NCBI RefSeq assembly: GCF_900091585.1 | Contig: NZ_FMHT01000003.1 | Coordinates: 2,403,501 to 2,467,500 of the forward strand | Direction of reading: 5' to 3' | Source of the DNA: Micromonospora nigra | Lineage (GTDB): Bacteria; Actinomycetota; Actinomycetes; Mycobacteriales; Micromonosporaceae | Length of the DNA stretch: 64,000 nt | Shown here: positions 1 to 9,700 of the stretch, in pieces | How the letters are laid out: each line of letters opens with the position of its first letter | Numbering within the stretch: position 1 is the stretch's first letter | The notes under the pieces: model-generated | Database searches by the model: none | What the model was told of the DNA's origin: nothing | Seen by the model: only the letters and a program-made list of their open reading frames with translations | Program-made: the position numbers and the translations under genes

Positions 1-7
1 GGCTCAG

Positions 8-3000
8 TCAGAATCCACCTCCGAGCAAACCACCAGCAATCTGCGGCACCGCCGTCATCGGGTTGAAGGAGTATCCGTCGTTCACGAGCTGTACGACGTC
101 ATCTCTTGTGGTTGGAGCGACGGCCCCGACGACTCCAGCTGACAGACCACTCGGTGAGACAGCACCCTGTAGCACCATCCGGCCGGTTCCGAGTGCGATC
201 GCCGCATGCCCCTTGACCCCTCCACCGGCCTTGGCCGCATCGGCCGACCACTGCTGAACGCTGCCCCTGAAGAACGTGCCGAGGTTGTTGTTGGTTGATC
301 CGCCGATCGCTCGGCTGATCAGTGCTGGCGAGCCTTGTCGCGCGGCGGCGACCGTACCACGTCCCAGCGTAGTTAGGGCAGAGCCAGCACCTGGCGCGAC
401 GCCTCTGAGACCTCCCCCCACTAAACCGCCGAAGGCACCACCGAGAGCGGTGCCCGCAGCACCACCGACGATCCCAAGAAGTGCGCCAGCGCCCGTGTCG
501 AGAGCCAGACTGCCCGCTGAACAACGACTCTCGTCACCCCCGGCGCACTTCAGCCCGCCCGCGACGAGACCAGAAACCGCGCCACCGAGGGCACCGCACA
601 GGAGTGCCCCACTGCCACCGGTGATGACCGTGCAGGTGAGGCCGACAGCGACACCAGCGACCACGCCCACAACATCGGCGTTCTCCTTGGCCCAGTTCCA
701 GCCAGCGGCAGCGGTGCTCTTGGCTCGCTTACCGCTGCGGCACCAGAAGCTGGCCTGGCATTCGCGCTGTTTGCGTGCTGCTTCGGCGCGTTCGTTGCTT
801 GCCTGCCTGAACGCCTCACGTTGCGCCTGGCAGCTGGATCCGCAGGCCGGGGGAACGTACTTCTTGACGATCTTGGTCGATCGCTCCCCGGTGGAGGTGG
901 TGGTGACGTAGGCGCGGTCACCCGTGTCCTCGCTGTTCTCGGTGTGGTAAAGGCCGGTGGGGTCGGCGTTGTCGACAGGATTGTTCCCGCCGTACTGGTA
1001 GGCGTTGTACTGGTCGGGGTCGTCGGCCATGAGGACCGGGTCGACGGAGATGAAACGGCCCAGGATCGGGTCGTACTGTCGGGCGCCGACGTTGGTCAGG
1101 CCGGTGGGGTCGATGTCGCCACCGACGAATCCCTTGTTGTTGGCCCAGGTGGGGTTCGCGCCGCGTGGTGCCCCGTACGGCGTCTGCCGCCGGATGGAGA
1201 CGGCCTGGGTGCCGGCGTTGATCGCTGTCTGCTGGGTGCCCTGGTGATCGTGGTAGAGCCAGGTCAGGTCGGTCGACGCCGAGCCGCCCTTGCGGCTGGC
1301 GCAGACGTTGCCGGCGAAGCTGTAGTAGCGGGTGCCGGTGTTGACGGTGCCCTCGCGACGGATCTCCTGCCCGGGCAGGTAGAGGGTGGTGCCGCTGCTG
1401 TCGCGGCGGATGATCCGGGTGCCGTCGGCGTCGTAGATGTTGGTCTCGACGGTCTGTCCGCCGGCCGAGACAGTGGCGAGCTTGCCCTCGGCGTCCCAGC
1501 CCAGGGTCTGGCTGTTGGCCCCGGTGCCGCAGTTGTTGGCGGCGGTGCCGGCAGGGCGACAGGTGGTGTTGCCGGTGGCGTCGTAGGTGTAGTTGGTGAC
1601 GACGGCGCTCTGGCCGGGCGCCTCGGTCGTCATGGCGGTGACGGCGTGCGGTCGTACGACGTCCTGGCCGCCGACGGGCACCGCGTACGTGCGGGTGGTG
1701 TCGCCGCCGGCAGCGTGGCTGGTCTCGATCGTCCGCGAGGCGGTGCTGTTGAACGTCCATTCGAGCCAGTACGGTGCCGGGCCGCCCAGGTTCGCCACCG
1801 TCGGATCGGTCTGGCAGGTCACCCCGGCCTTGGGCGTCCAGGCGCTGCGGAGTTGACCGAGAGGATCCGACCGGAAGCACTGCGTGTCCGCCTGGCCAAC
1901 CTCAGGCTTCTCCTCGATGGAGGTGAAATTGCCGCTGTCGTCGTAGTAGTAGTTGCGGTCAGATACGGTGCCGGCCACGTTCTCACGGTGCACCGTGGTG
2001 CGTTTGACGCGACGGGTCGCCTCGTAGCGCTCGACGACGTCCTTTGCGTAGACCCCGCCGGGCAACTTGTACATCGAACCACTTCGCTCGCCGTAGGCCG
2101 TGTAACTGGCGGTGGCCATCGTGCCGGCCGAGCCGGTGAGACTGGTGTTCAGAGCCACGGGCATGCCGGTGGTGGCGTCGTAGTCGGTGGTGACCTCCTC
2201 GGTCACCAGACCACCTGCCGCGGGATAGGAGATCGACGTGGGGGCACCGGTCGCGGCCGAGTAGCCGTAGGTGTAGACGTAGGTGCCGTTCAGGCCGCTC
2301 TCGCTGGTGGGGATGACGTAGTTGACGCCCTTGGGCTGGTAGCGGTCGTCGAAGTTGCGCACCTGCCACCGGTACGCGTTGGTGCTGCCGGCCGGCTCGT
2401 AGCGGATCGCCTGGGTCAGTTGACCCCTGAACCCGCCCTGACCGGTGTAGAGGGTGTCGTACTTCCATTCCGTGCGGAGCGCACCGGTGGCCGAGTCGTC
2501 GCGCAGCTCCTTCTTCCGGCCGAGCACGTCGTAGCCGTGCCAGAGCACCTCGCCCCGCGCGTCGGTGGTGGTGACCAACTCGTCGGCGTCGTTGAAGGTG
2601 CTGACCGTCACGCCCTTGTCCGGGTCGGTGGAACGCCACAACCGGCCCTTGGCGTCGTACTCGTTGACCCACTGGTTGCCGGCGGGGTCGATCGTCTTGA
2701 CCTGCTGGCCCTTACGGTCGAAGACGTACTGGGTCTCCTGGTACGCACCGCCGACACCGGCCGCGGTGGTGTGCTGGCGCAGCTTGACGACGCGCCCCTC
2801 GGCATCGGTCACCGTCGTGGTCGGGGTGCCGCCCTGCGGCGGAGTGACCTTGGTCAGATCCCCCTCGTGCGCGGTGACGGTGCGCCACTTCTCGACCAGG
2901 TTGGTGACACCGTCACCGGCCAGGAGGATCGTGTTCGTGGGCCGTGACGCCCGGTCGAAGATGGTCTTGGACACGGCCGGCAGCGACCATTCCGGTTCCC

Positions 3001-6000
3001 ACCACAGCGTGCCGGAGGGCGTGCCGGGCTCGGCGTGCGCCCCGTAGGAGATCGAGGCGCGACCGAGGCTGTCGTGGAGGGTGTCGGTGACCACCCGGGC
3101 GCCCGTCCCGTCCGCCGCCGGGGTCTGGGTCTGCCGGGGGCGCAGCAGCCCGTCGAGGATCTCGTACGAGGTCAGGTAGTTGCCGTCCGCGTTCAGGGTC
3201 TGCGCCCTGACGAAGGGGTAGGCGTTACGGGCGGCAGCGAAGGTGTACGTGTACTGGGCCGACGGCGTGGTGGGGTTCGCCGCCTTGGGCCAGCCGAGTT
3301 CCCACACCTTGCTGACCCGCCCGAGCGCGTCGTACTCCACGTCCGCGATCACCCTGTTGTTGGGGTCGGTCGCCTTGACGGTTGATCCCCAGTAAGGGTT
3401 GGTGTCCGCCGACGAGGTCCAGTTGAACGGCGCCGGACCGGTGGTGGTCACCTTGGTGACCGGGCCGCCGACCGCGGGGGTGAAGGCGGTGGTGGAGACG
3501 TTGCCCTTGATGTCGGTCGAGCTGACCGGCCGGCCGGTGAAGTCGTAGCTGCCCTGGGACGTGGTTTGCCACACCGTGCCGGTGCCGGACGCCCAGTCCT
3601 TGAGCTGCTCGGTCTTCGTCACCGACCCGAATGTCGGCGCGGTGTCGACGCTGCTGGCCCCGTCGTAGTAGCTCCGGGCGTCGGAGATGACGTCATCGAC
3701 GGTGGACGGGTTCGTGCCGCAGGCCAACGCCGTGGTGGTGGTTCTCTTCACCGTACGGGTCAGGTTCTTGCCGGTGTTGCGGTTGTAGCTGTAGGTGATG
3801 CACTTCTCGTCACCGGTGACGTCGACGTCGCCGTCGTCCTGCGACCAGTTCACCGTGCCGTAGGTGTGGTCGAGGCTCTTGGTGCCCCGCGAGGTGCGCC
3901 AGCCGCGGCTGCCGTCGACGCCGAGGGCCGTCGCCTTGTAGGTGGTCTGGGTGTCGACGAACCGGGCCTCGACGGTGTCGCCGTTGACCGTCCGGCTGGC
4001 GGTCGGGTTGGACCGCCACGGCACGTTCACCGTCTTCGACACCGGCTTGGTGTCGACGCCGTTGTAGACGATCTGCTCGCGCACCTGACCGGCGAACTGG
4101 TCCTCGTCGTAGACCGTCTCCGAGCCCAGCGACGCGGGCACGGTCACGTTGCGGGTGCCGCCGGTGGGGCTGGCCTTGTCCCCGTGCATGCCGCGCAGAT
4201 ATTTGGTGACGGTCAGGGTCTGGGTCGCGGGGTCGTCCCCGACACGGGTGTTGACCTGGGCGTAGCCCCGCCACTGCGACCACGTCTTGCGGTCCGGCTT
4301 GGACAGGCCGTCGTCGTCGGCGTAGTGCCAGGCCGGGTTGCCGACGTACTGGTACCAGGTGTGCCTCGACGGCGCCTGGTGCCCGTCGGTGAGCTCTACG
4401 TCGTCCTCGGCCACATGCTCGACCCGGTGCTTGTGCCACCACTCGGTGATCAGGCGCTGCCCGGTCAGGTCGGTCGGGTCGGGAACCCGTACCGGGTAGC
4501 ACCGTCTGGTGTTCGTGTGCGGATCCAGCGTCTGCACCATGGCGGCGGTGCACTCGGGCAAGGCGTAGTCGACCTTGATCCGAGACCCGCTCTCGGTGAC
4601 GATGCTGGAGATCCGCAGCCAGTTGTCGGTCGTGCCGTGCTCGGTCAACACCCGGTTCGGCATCGACACCGCCTCGAACGTCACCGGCGGCAGGCTGACG
4701 GTCCCGCCGACGTGGCCGGCGTGGTCGATCCGGTCCAGCCACAGCCCGGTGTGGGTGGAGTCAGCGGTGGCCGCGAAGGTGTGGCTCAGCGTCCACGACT
4801 CCACGTCCTGCCAGGCCGGCGTGGCCTTGGTGGTGTCCCAGACCTTCGTGGTGATCTTCTTCAGCCGCTTCGTCGTCCAGAACGTGGGCGAGTACTGCTG
4901 CGGACACGAGGTCGCCGACGCCTTGCACTCCTGATCCCACGGAGTGTCCTTCCACGAATCCTCAACCGGGGCCGCTTCCGTGCCGCAGTTCGCGAAGCAC
5001 CGCATGTCAGTCTCGAAGACGACCTGGGCGTACGGGGTGACGTTTCGTTCGGTCACCCCGTGCGTGGCGAACGCCCGGTCGTACGTGCCGTAGTCGATTC
5101 GGTTCAGATACCCCGCGCGGTCGTAGGACACGTCGTCGGAGTCAGTGTCGTTGCGGGCGTACTTGTTGGTTTCCTTGCCGTACCACAGCGACATCGTGTT
5201 GCCGCGCACGTCCACGACGTAGTCGAGGTTCCACCGCCACGCCTGGGCGCAGCTAGAGTTGCTGTACGCACTCTGGTGGCAGGGCTCACCGCTGTGGTTA
5301 CCGAAGACCGGCACCGCCAGGGTGGAGTTCGTCTTCGCGGTGTGTCCGGGCAGCGAGTGCAGGCCGAAGAAGTACTGCGTGCCGTCGGAGGTGGTCACCT
5401 TCCAGTGCTCACCGTCGTTGTCGCCGTTCCCCGACGCGCCGGTCAGTCTCTCGATCTTCGAGCCGTCCTCCGACCCCGGATGCCAGCCCTTACCGGTCTC
5501 GAACACCAGCTCGGTGCTCCGCCCGTTCAGACTCATGGTCGCGTTGTGCGACCGCCAGCACTGGTCGCCGGTGTCGGCGGTGTTGTTGGCCCCGTTCTTC
5601 TTGTCCTCGGCGCACGGCACGTACCGGCGCTCGACGAATCCCGGCGAGTAGTCGAAGCCCTCGCCGAGCCACGACGGCTGGTTGTTCGTCACCTCCGACC
5701 GGCCGTCCACCGAGGCCGAGGAGTACGCGAAGTCGACCGAGGGCTCGGGACCGGTGGCCGGTGGCGTCCGCACCGGGTAGTTCCACGAGAAGTCACCGGA
5801 GGAACTGCCCGCCGACCAAGTCGAGGACGGCGACAGGGAGGTGGCGGTGAAATCGCCATCCGCACCGGAGCCACCCGCGGCGAGCGCCAGGAAGGTGCCC
5901 GTCGACGGTGCCGGCGCTTCACCCGCCAGTTCCGCGCGTCCCGTGGAAGTCGACGGAGGTGGGGCGGCGCCCACATCCGCGGTCGCCACCCCCGCACCGA

Positions 6001-6640
6001 GATCGTTCCTCGTGGGCAACGGCACCGACCGGCAACCGGGCTTCTCTGGCGTCGCCAGCGCACACGCCGGGACCTGCCACAACCGCAGGCGCGACGCCCA
6101 CGACCCACCCACGGCGTGCCGGAAGGAGCTGTAGTCAACCGACACCCTGGCCGTGCCGGGCGCCGCCCTGGTCGGTGCCGTCACCTTCATCACGAGGCCG
6201 TCACGCCAGGCGGCCGGAAGCGTCCTCCGGTCGAGCACCTGCACGTCCACGCTGGCCAACCGGGCACCGGCTGCCCCACCGGCGCGGGCGACCCAGACCG
6301 GCAGGTCTCCTGCCCTGGCACCTCGCCCGGCGGCTCCTGTCGCGCCGACCCGGACCCGCGCGGCCCCGGCCTCCGGCCACACCGGCCTGGGTGCCGGTGC
6401 GTCCTTCACCCGCTTCTGCGTCCACGCCCGCCCGGACACCGGACCACCGTGTGAATCCAACTTCTCCACCGGCGGTCGCGCCGGCTCCGCGGGCCGGGGG
6501 GCGGCTGGCGCTGGCGTACCGACCAGCAGGGATGCCACCAGTGAGGCGATCGTCATGGCGGTGATCCACCGGCGTGCACCCCGAATTCGGGGGGCGGGCG
6601 GTCGTAGCCGACGTGAGTGGTGGACAGGTCGCGCAATCAT
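8..6640 (-). CDS. RHS-repeat polymorphic toxin-type secreted protein
   Basis: A 2,210-residue protein with a Sec-type signal peptide (basic start, hydrophobic stretch, cleavage near TPAPAAP). A long RHS/YD-repeat body follows, with many 'YDALGR', 'YDxxGN' and 'DAEGR' type motifs. It ends in the RHS core signature (DPILGRFISVDP, then YGGNNPVDNADPTG). After DPTGLY comes a tip of about 310 residues with paired Cys residues, a Gly/Ala-rich hydrophobic stretch and a last 90 residues I cannot assign. In this family (established knowledge) the RHS body forms a cage around a C-terminal toxin. I chose the ATG at 6640 over upstream in-frame starts because GGGGAGG lies 8 nt before it and the signal peptide begins there. 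It follows the lectin gene on the same strand after 135 bp. The immunity gene, if there is one, would lie beyond the left edge. Confidence 0.85.
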   Translation of the reverse strand: MIARPVHHSRRLRPPAPRIRGARRWITAMTIASLVASLLVGTPAPAAPRPAEPARPPVEKLDSHGGPVSGRAWTQKRVKDAPAPRPVWPEAGAARVRVGATGAAGRGARAGDLPVWVARAGGAAGARLASVDVQVLDRRTLPAAWRDGLVMKVTAPTRAAPGTARVSVDYSSFRHAVGGSWASRLRLWQVPACALATPEKPGCRSVPLPTRNDLGAGVATADVGAAPPPSTSTGRAELAGEAPAPSTGTFLALAAGGSGADGDFTATSLSPSSTWSAGSSSGDFSWNYPVRTPPATGPEPSVDFAYSSASVDGRSEVTNNQPSWLGEGFDYSPGFVERRYVPCAEDKKNGANNTADTGDQCWRSHNATMSLNGRSTELVFETGKGWHPGSEDGSKIERLTGASGNGDNDGEHWKVTTSDGTQYFFGLHSLPGHTAKTNSTLAVPVFGNHSGEPCHQSAYSNSSCAQAWRWNLDYVVDVRGNTMSLWYGKETNKYARNDTDSDDVSYDRAGYLNRIDYGTYDRAFATHGVTERNVTPYAQVVFETDMRCFANCGTEAAPVEDSWKDTPWDQECKASATSCPQQYSPTFWTTKRLKKITTKVWDTTKATPAWQDVESWTLSHTFAATADSTHTGLWLDRIDHAGHVGGTVSLPPVTFEAVSMPNRVLTEHGTTDNWLRISSIVTESGSRIKVDYALPECTAAMVQTLDPHTNTRRCYPVRVPDPTDLTGQRLITEWWHKHRVEHVAEDDVELTDGHQAPSRHTWYQYVGNPAWHYADDDGLSKPDRKTWSQWRGYAQVNTRVGDDPATQTLTVTKYLRGMHGDKASPTGGTRNVTVPASLGSETVYDEDQFAGQVREQIVYNGVDTKPVSKTVNVPWRSNPTASRTVNGDTVEARFVDTQTTYKATALGVDGSRGWRTSRGTKSLDHTYGTVNWSQDDGDVDVTGDEKCITYSYNRNTGKNLTRTVKRTTTTALACGTNPSTVDDVISDARSYYDGASSVDTAPTFGSVTKTEQLKDWASGTGTVWQTTSQGSYDFTGRPVSSTDIKGNVSTTAFTPAVGGPVTKVTTTGPAPFNWTSSADTNPYWGSTVKATDPNNRVIADVEYDALGRVSKVWELGWPKAANPTTPSAQYTYTFAAARNAYPFVRAQTLNADGNYLTSYEILDGLLRPRQTQTPAADGTGARVVTDTLHDSLGRASISYGAHAEPGTPSGTLWWEPEWSLPAVSKTIFDRASRPTNTILLAGDGVTNLVEKWRTVTAHEGDLTKVTPPQGGTPTTTVTDAEGRVVKLRQHTTAAGVGGAYQETQYVFDRKGQQVKTIDPAGNQWVNEYDAKGRLWRSTDPDKGVTVSTFNDADELVTTTDARGEVLWHGYDVLGRKKELRDDSATGALRTEWKYDTLYTGQGGFRGQLTQAIRYEPAGSTNAYRWQVRNFDDRYQPKGVNYVIPTSESGLNGTYVYTYGYSAATGAPTSISYPAAGGLVTEEVTTDYDATTGMPVALNTSLTGSAGTMATASYTAYGERSGSMYKLPGGVYAKDVVERYEATRRVKRTTVHRENVAGTVSDRNYYYDDSGNFTSIEEKPEVGQADTQCFRSDPLGQLRSAWTPKAGVTCQTDPTVANLGGPAPYWLEWTFNSTASRTIETSHAAGGDTTRTYAVPVGGQDVVRPHAVTAMTTEAPGQSAVVTNYTYDATGNTTCRPAGTAANNCGTGANSQTLGWDAEGKLATVSAGGQTVETNIYDADGTRIIRRDSSGTTLYLPGQEIRREGTVNTGTRYYSFAGNVCASRKGGSASTDLTWLYHDHQGTQQTAINAGTQAVSIRRQTPYGAPRGANPTWANNKGFVGGDIDPTGLTNVGARQYDPILGRFISVDPVLMADDPDQYNAYQYGGNNPVDNADPTGLYHTENSEDTGDRAYVTTTSTGERSTKIVKKYVPPACGSSCQAQREAFRQASNERAEAARKQRECQASFWCRSGKRAKSTAAAGWNWAKENADVVGVVAGVAVGLTCTVITGGSGALLCGALGGAVSGLVAGGLKCAGGDESRCSAGSLALDTGAGALLGIVGGAAGTALGGAFGGLVGGGLRGVAPGAGSALTTLGRGTVAAARQGSPALISRAIGGSTNNNLGTFFRGSVQQWSADAAKAGGGVKGHAAIALGTGRMVLQGAVSPSGLSAGVVGAVAPTTRDDVVQLVNDGYSFNPMTAVPQIAGGLLGGGF
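11..946 (-). other. Variable C-terminal tip of the RHS protein (candidate toxin module)
   Basis: This is the part after the RHS core DPTG motif. It has a charged Cys-containing linker (PACGSSCQAQ, CQASFWCRSG), then a glycine-zipper-like hydrophobic region (runs of GGAxxG and GGLVGGG), then a terminal segment around GHAAIALGTGRMVL and NDGYSFNPM. I see no HNH, GHH, deaminase, ADP-ribosyltransferase or metallopeptidase motif. The Gly-rich segment could be a membrane-inserting or translocation part, so the effector activity is unknown. Confidence 0.5.
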
Positions 6641-6775
6641 GATCTGTGCCTCCCCGAAAAGGACAGCCGCACGGGACAAGAGGAGTCGATGGGATGCGCG
6701 TGGTCGACACGCGCGGGGTCTCCTGCCCGGCCCGGGCAACGCCGGGCCGAGCAGGAGGTGAGCTCTGGAGGCGGT

Positions 6776-9700
6776 TTACTGGCGGCGCCAGAGGACCTGA
6801 CCGTTGGGATCGAGCAAAACGAGATCACCGTCGTCGCGCAGGACGAGTTCAGTGGCGGCAGACAACCAGGTCGAGGTGTCCCAGATCGGGAAGCCGTCAC
6901 TGCGATAGATCACCACGTTGCCGTCGGTCTGGAACCGCAGCTCAGCACCAGGGTTGGGCCAGGTGAAGGTGTCCCACAGCGGATAGCCCGCCTGACTGAG
7001 CACCAGGTTGCCGTCCGCCTGCATCATCAGCAGGTAGTTGCCGCTGTTGGACCGCAGATACTGGTCCGTTGTCAATGTCTGCCCCTTGAGGAGCGTGTTG
7101 CTGCCCGGACCTGGCGGAATCTGCGAGTTGTGGAGCATGAACACCGACGTGTCGGTCATCGGCCCCTGGAACAGGGCTACGTCGTCGATGCCACCGGTCC
7201 ACTGGTCCATCAGCTGGCCCTGCCGCAGGGTCCGGCCCACCAGCAGCGGACCTGACGACGCCATCGGGGTGAAGGTGACGTTCTGCGTCGTCCCTTCCAG
7301 CACCCCGTTGACGTAGAGCCGGAGCTGCTTGCGCCCGGCGTCGTACACGCCCGTGAGGTGGGTCCACACGCCCTCCTCCGCGGGTGACGTGGAACTGATG
7401 CTCGCCGTGGTCGTGGGGGTGACGTCCTCGTCACTGACAACGAACTGCCACTTGCCCGACCCCGCCGTGTACTTGATCCAAGCGGCGCTCTCGTGAACAC
7501 CCCGTTGGGACACCGCCGTGCGTTCACCATCGAGCCGGTCCAGCATCACCCAGGCAGACATCGTGAACGACTGGTCCGTCCTCACCACGGGTTTGTCCTG
7601 CCACTGGGTGAACTCCAGACCATCGCCGTCGGGCGCAGTGGTGCCCGTCTTCACCGCGCTGCGGCCGTACTCCGCCGTACTCTCGGTGAAGCCCTCGTCC
7701 GGGAAGTACTGGTCGTCCAGCCACAGGCCCGAGCCGTTGGCGGAATGCCCCGTGCCGACTGCGGAGCCCCGCGTCAAGGCCAACCATCGCCCCCACGCGG
7801 TCACCGTGTCCGGCGCCTCGCAGGTGTCCTTCAGGTCTGCCAGGTAACAGGGTGTGGCGGACTCGAAGTTCCAGTCACCCACCTGCACCGGCGTCAGGAT
7901 TCCCGGCTCATGGAATCCGCTGGACTTCACGTCCTGTGCCAACTGACCGGTGAAGTCCTGCGGAACCAGCACCCGGTCGAACACCTGCACGTCGGCGATC
8001 TCGCCCTTGAAGTGGCCTCCGTAGTACCCGTACCCGCGGTCCCGGCTGATCTCGACCGGGCCGTCGGCGCTGAACCCGGCTCCACGGGTCGCCAGCCACG
8101 CGCTGCTCGGGGTGGTCGTCGAGGACAACATCCCATCCACGTACAGCTTGAGCTTCTGTTCTGGCTCGTCCCACACACCAGCGAGGTGCGTCCATCGACC
8201 CGTCACCGCGGGCTCGGACGAAATCGCATCGGCGTACTCCGCCAGGCCGACCTCACGGTCCGTGACGCGCCACGACCACTTGCCCGTCCAGCAGCTGTAC
8301 CCGAGCCAGAACGGGCTGAAGGCCGCGTCAGGGTCCTGCATGGATGCGGCGGTCATGTTGACGCATCCTTCGAAGGGCTGCAGTTTGACCCAGGCGGCGA
8401 CGCTGAAGGAGCCTGCCGTGTCCACCACCCGCGTCGAGGCCGACATCATGCTCGACGTCCCGTTGAAGCTGGCGGTCGTTCCGCCGATCAGGCGGGCGTC
8501 GTCAACCCAGGACACGCTCGTCGCGGTCAGGTTGGTGGCGCCGCCGAGGGTGGGTTGTTGATCGGCGAGTGCGGTGGTCTGGTTGACGCCGGGGTACGTC
8601 TCCAGGCCCCATTTGGCTACGGCCGGGGAGGAGCGGGGTGCGGTGAACGTGGCGGAACCGACGTTGCCGAGGTTGCCGGTCGCGTCGATGCCCCGCACCC
8701 AGAGGATGTTCTCGCCGAAACTCGGCACGGTGACGGTGAAAGTGGCTGTCTTCGGGTTGGTGCCGGTGGCGGCGATCTCGGTGGTGGGCGGGTTGGACCA
8801 GCCGTACCGGAACTTGGTCACATCGGTCGTGGCGGTGCTGACGGTGAACGTCATGGTCCTACCCGGTCCGCCGGCTGTGCCCGGGGTGACCGTCGGTGCG
8901 GGTGGCACCGCCGTATCCACGGCGAACTGGCACCACACCGACCACGGGCCGGTGATGGAGTACGGTGCCTTGTCGGTGCCTCTGGCGCGGAACGCGTACT
9001 TCGGGCCCTTCGCGACCGTCACCGCCGAACTCGTCGCGCGGCTGTTCGGCGTCACCCCCGTCTTCGCGGGCGGCGGGGACTTCCGCGTCGGGTAGGTGTC
9101 CGTCACCGCGCCGATTCCTGCGGCCGGCACCTCGATCCACTCGAACCTGCCGGTCAACGAGTCGCTCTTGTCAGCGTCAGGGAACACCGCGGAGAACGTC
9201 GGCGACAGGGTGCCGATCGTCAGTACCCCCGAACTGCACGCCACCCCCGCGGCCTGCAGGCTGTTCGGTGCCCCCGGCTTGGTGTCGTAGTCGACGATCA
9301 ACTTCGCCTGGTTCGGGTGGAACTTCTTCCACCGGTCCTGCGTCGATTCGCCTGACCCGTCCGATGCCCGCGCCGTGAAGCCCACCGTGATCGTGTTCCA
9401 GTTTCCGGTGGCCGCCGCCTGCACCTGGCTGGTGACCTTCGTCCCGCTGAAGTTCATGATCATGTCGGGCTGGATCGACGAACACCCACCGGCCTCGTTG
9501 GCGTTGCCCGTGGCCGCGTCCAGGAAGGACTTCAACGACGTCGACCAACTCGCCTTCGGCGTCGCGTTGATCGCCGACGTCCAGTACATCGACGCCACCG
9601 TCGGCCCGCACGACCACGAGTGGTCCAGCTTCATCTGCACGTACGCCGACTCGATGTGCTTGCCCTTCAGCGTTATCCCGTTCGCCGTCGTCGAGAACTC

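Noticed and set aside
821..2947. Long plus-strand open frame antisense to the RHS gene
   Set aside because: Shadow of the high-GC codon bias; composition is Val/Gly/Arg-rich without domains, and the minus-strand RHS gene is clear.
3566..6454. 962-residue plus-strand frame
   Set aside because: Antisense shadow of the RHS gene; no motif, no ribosome site.
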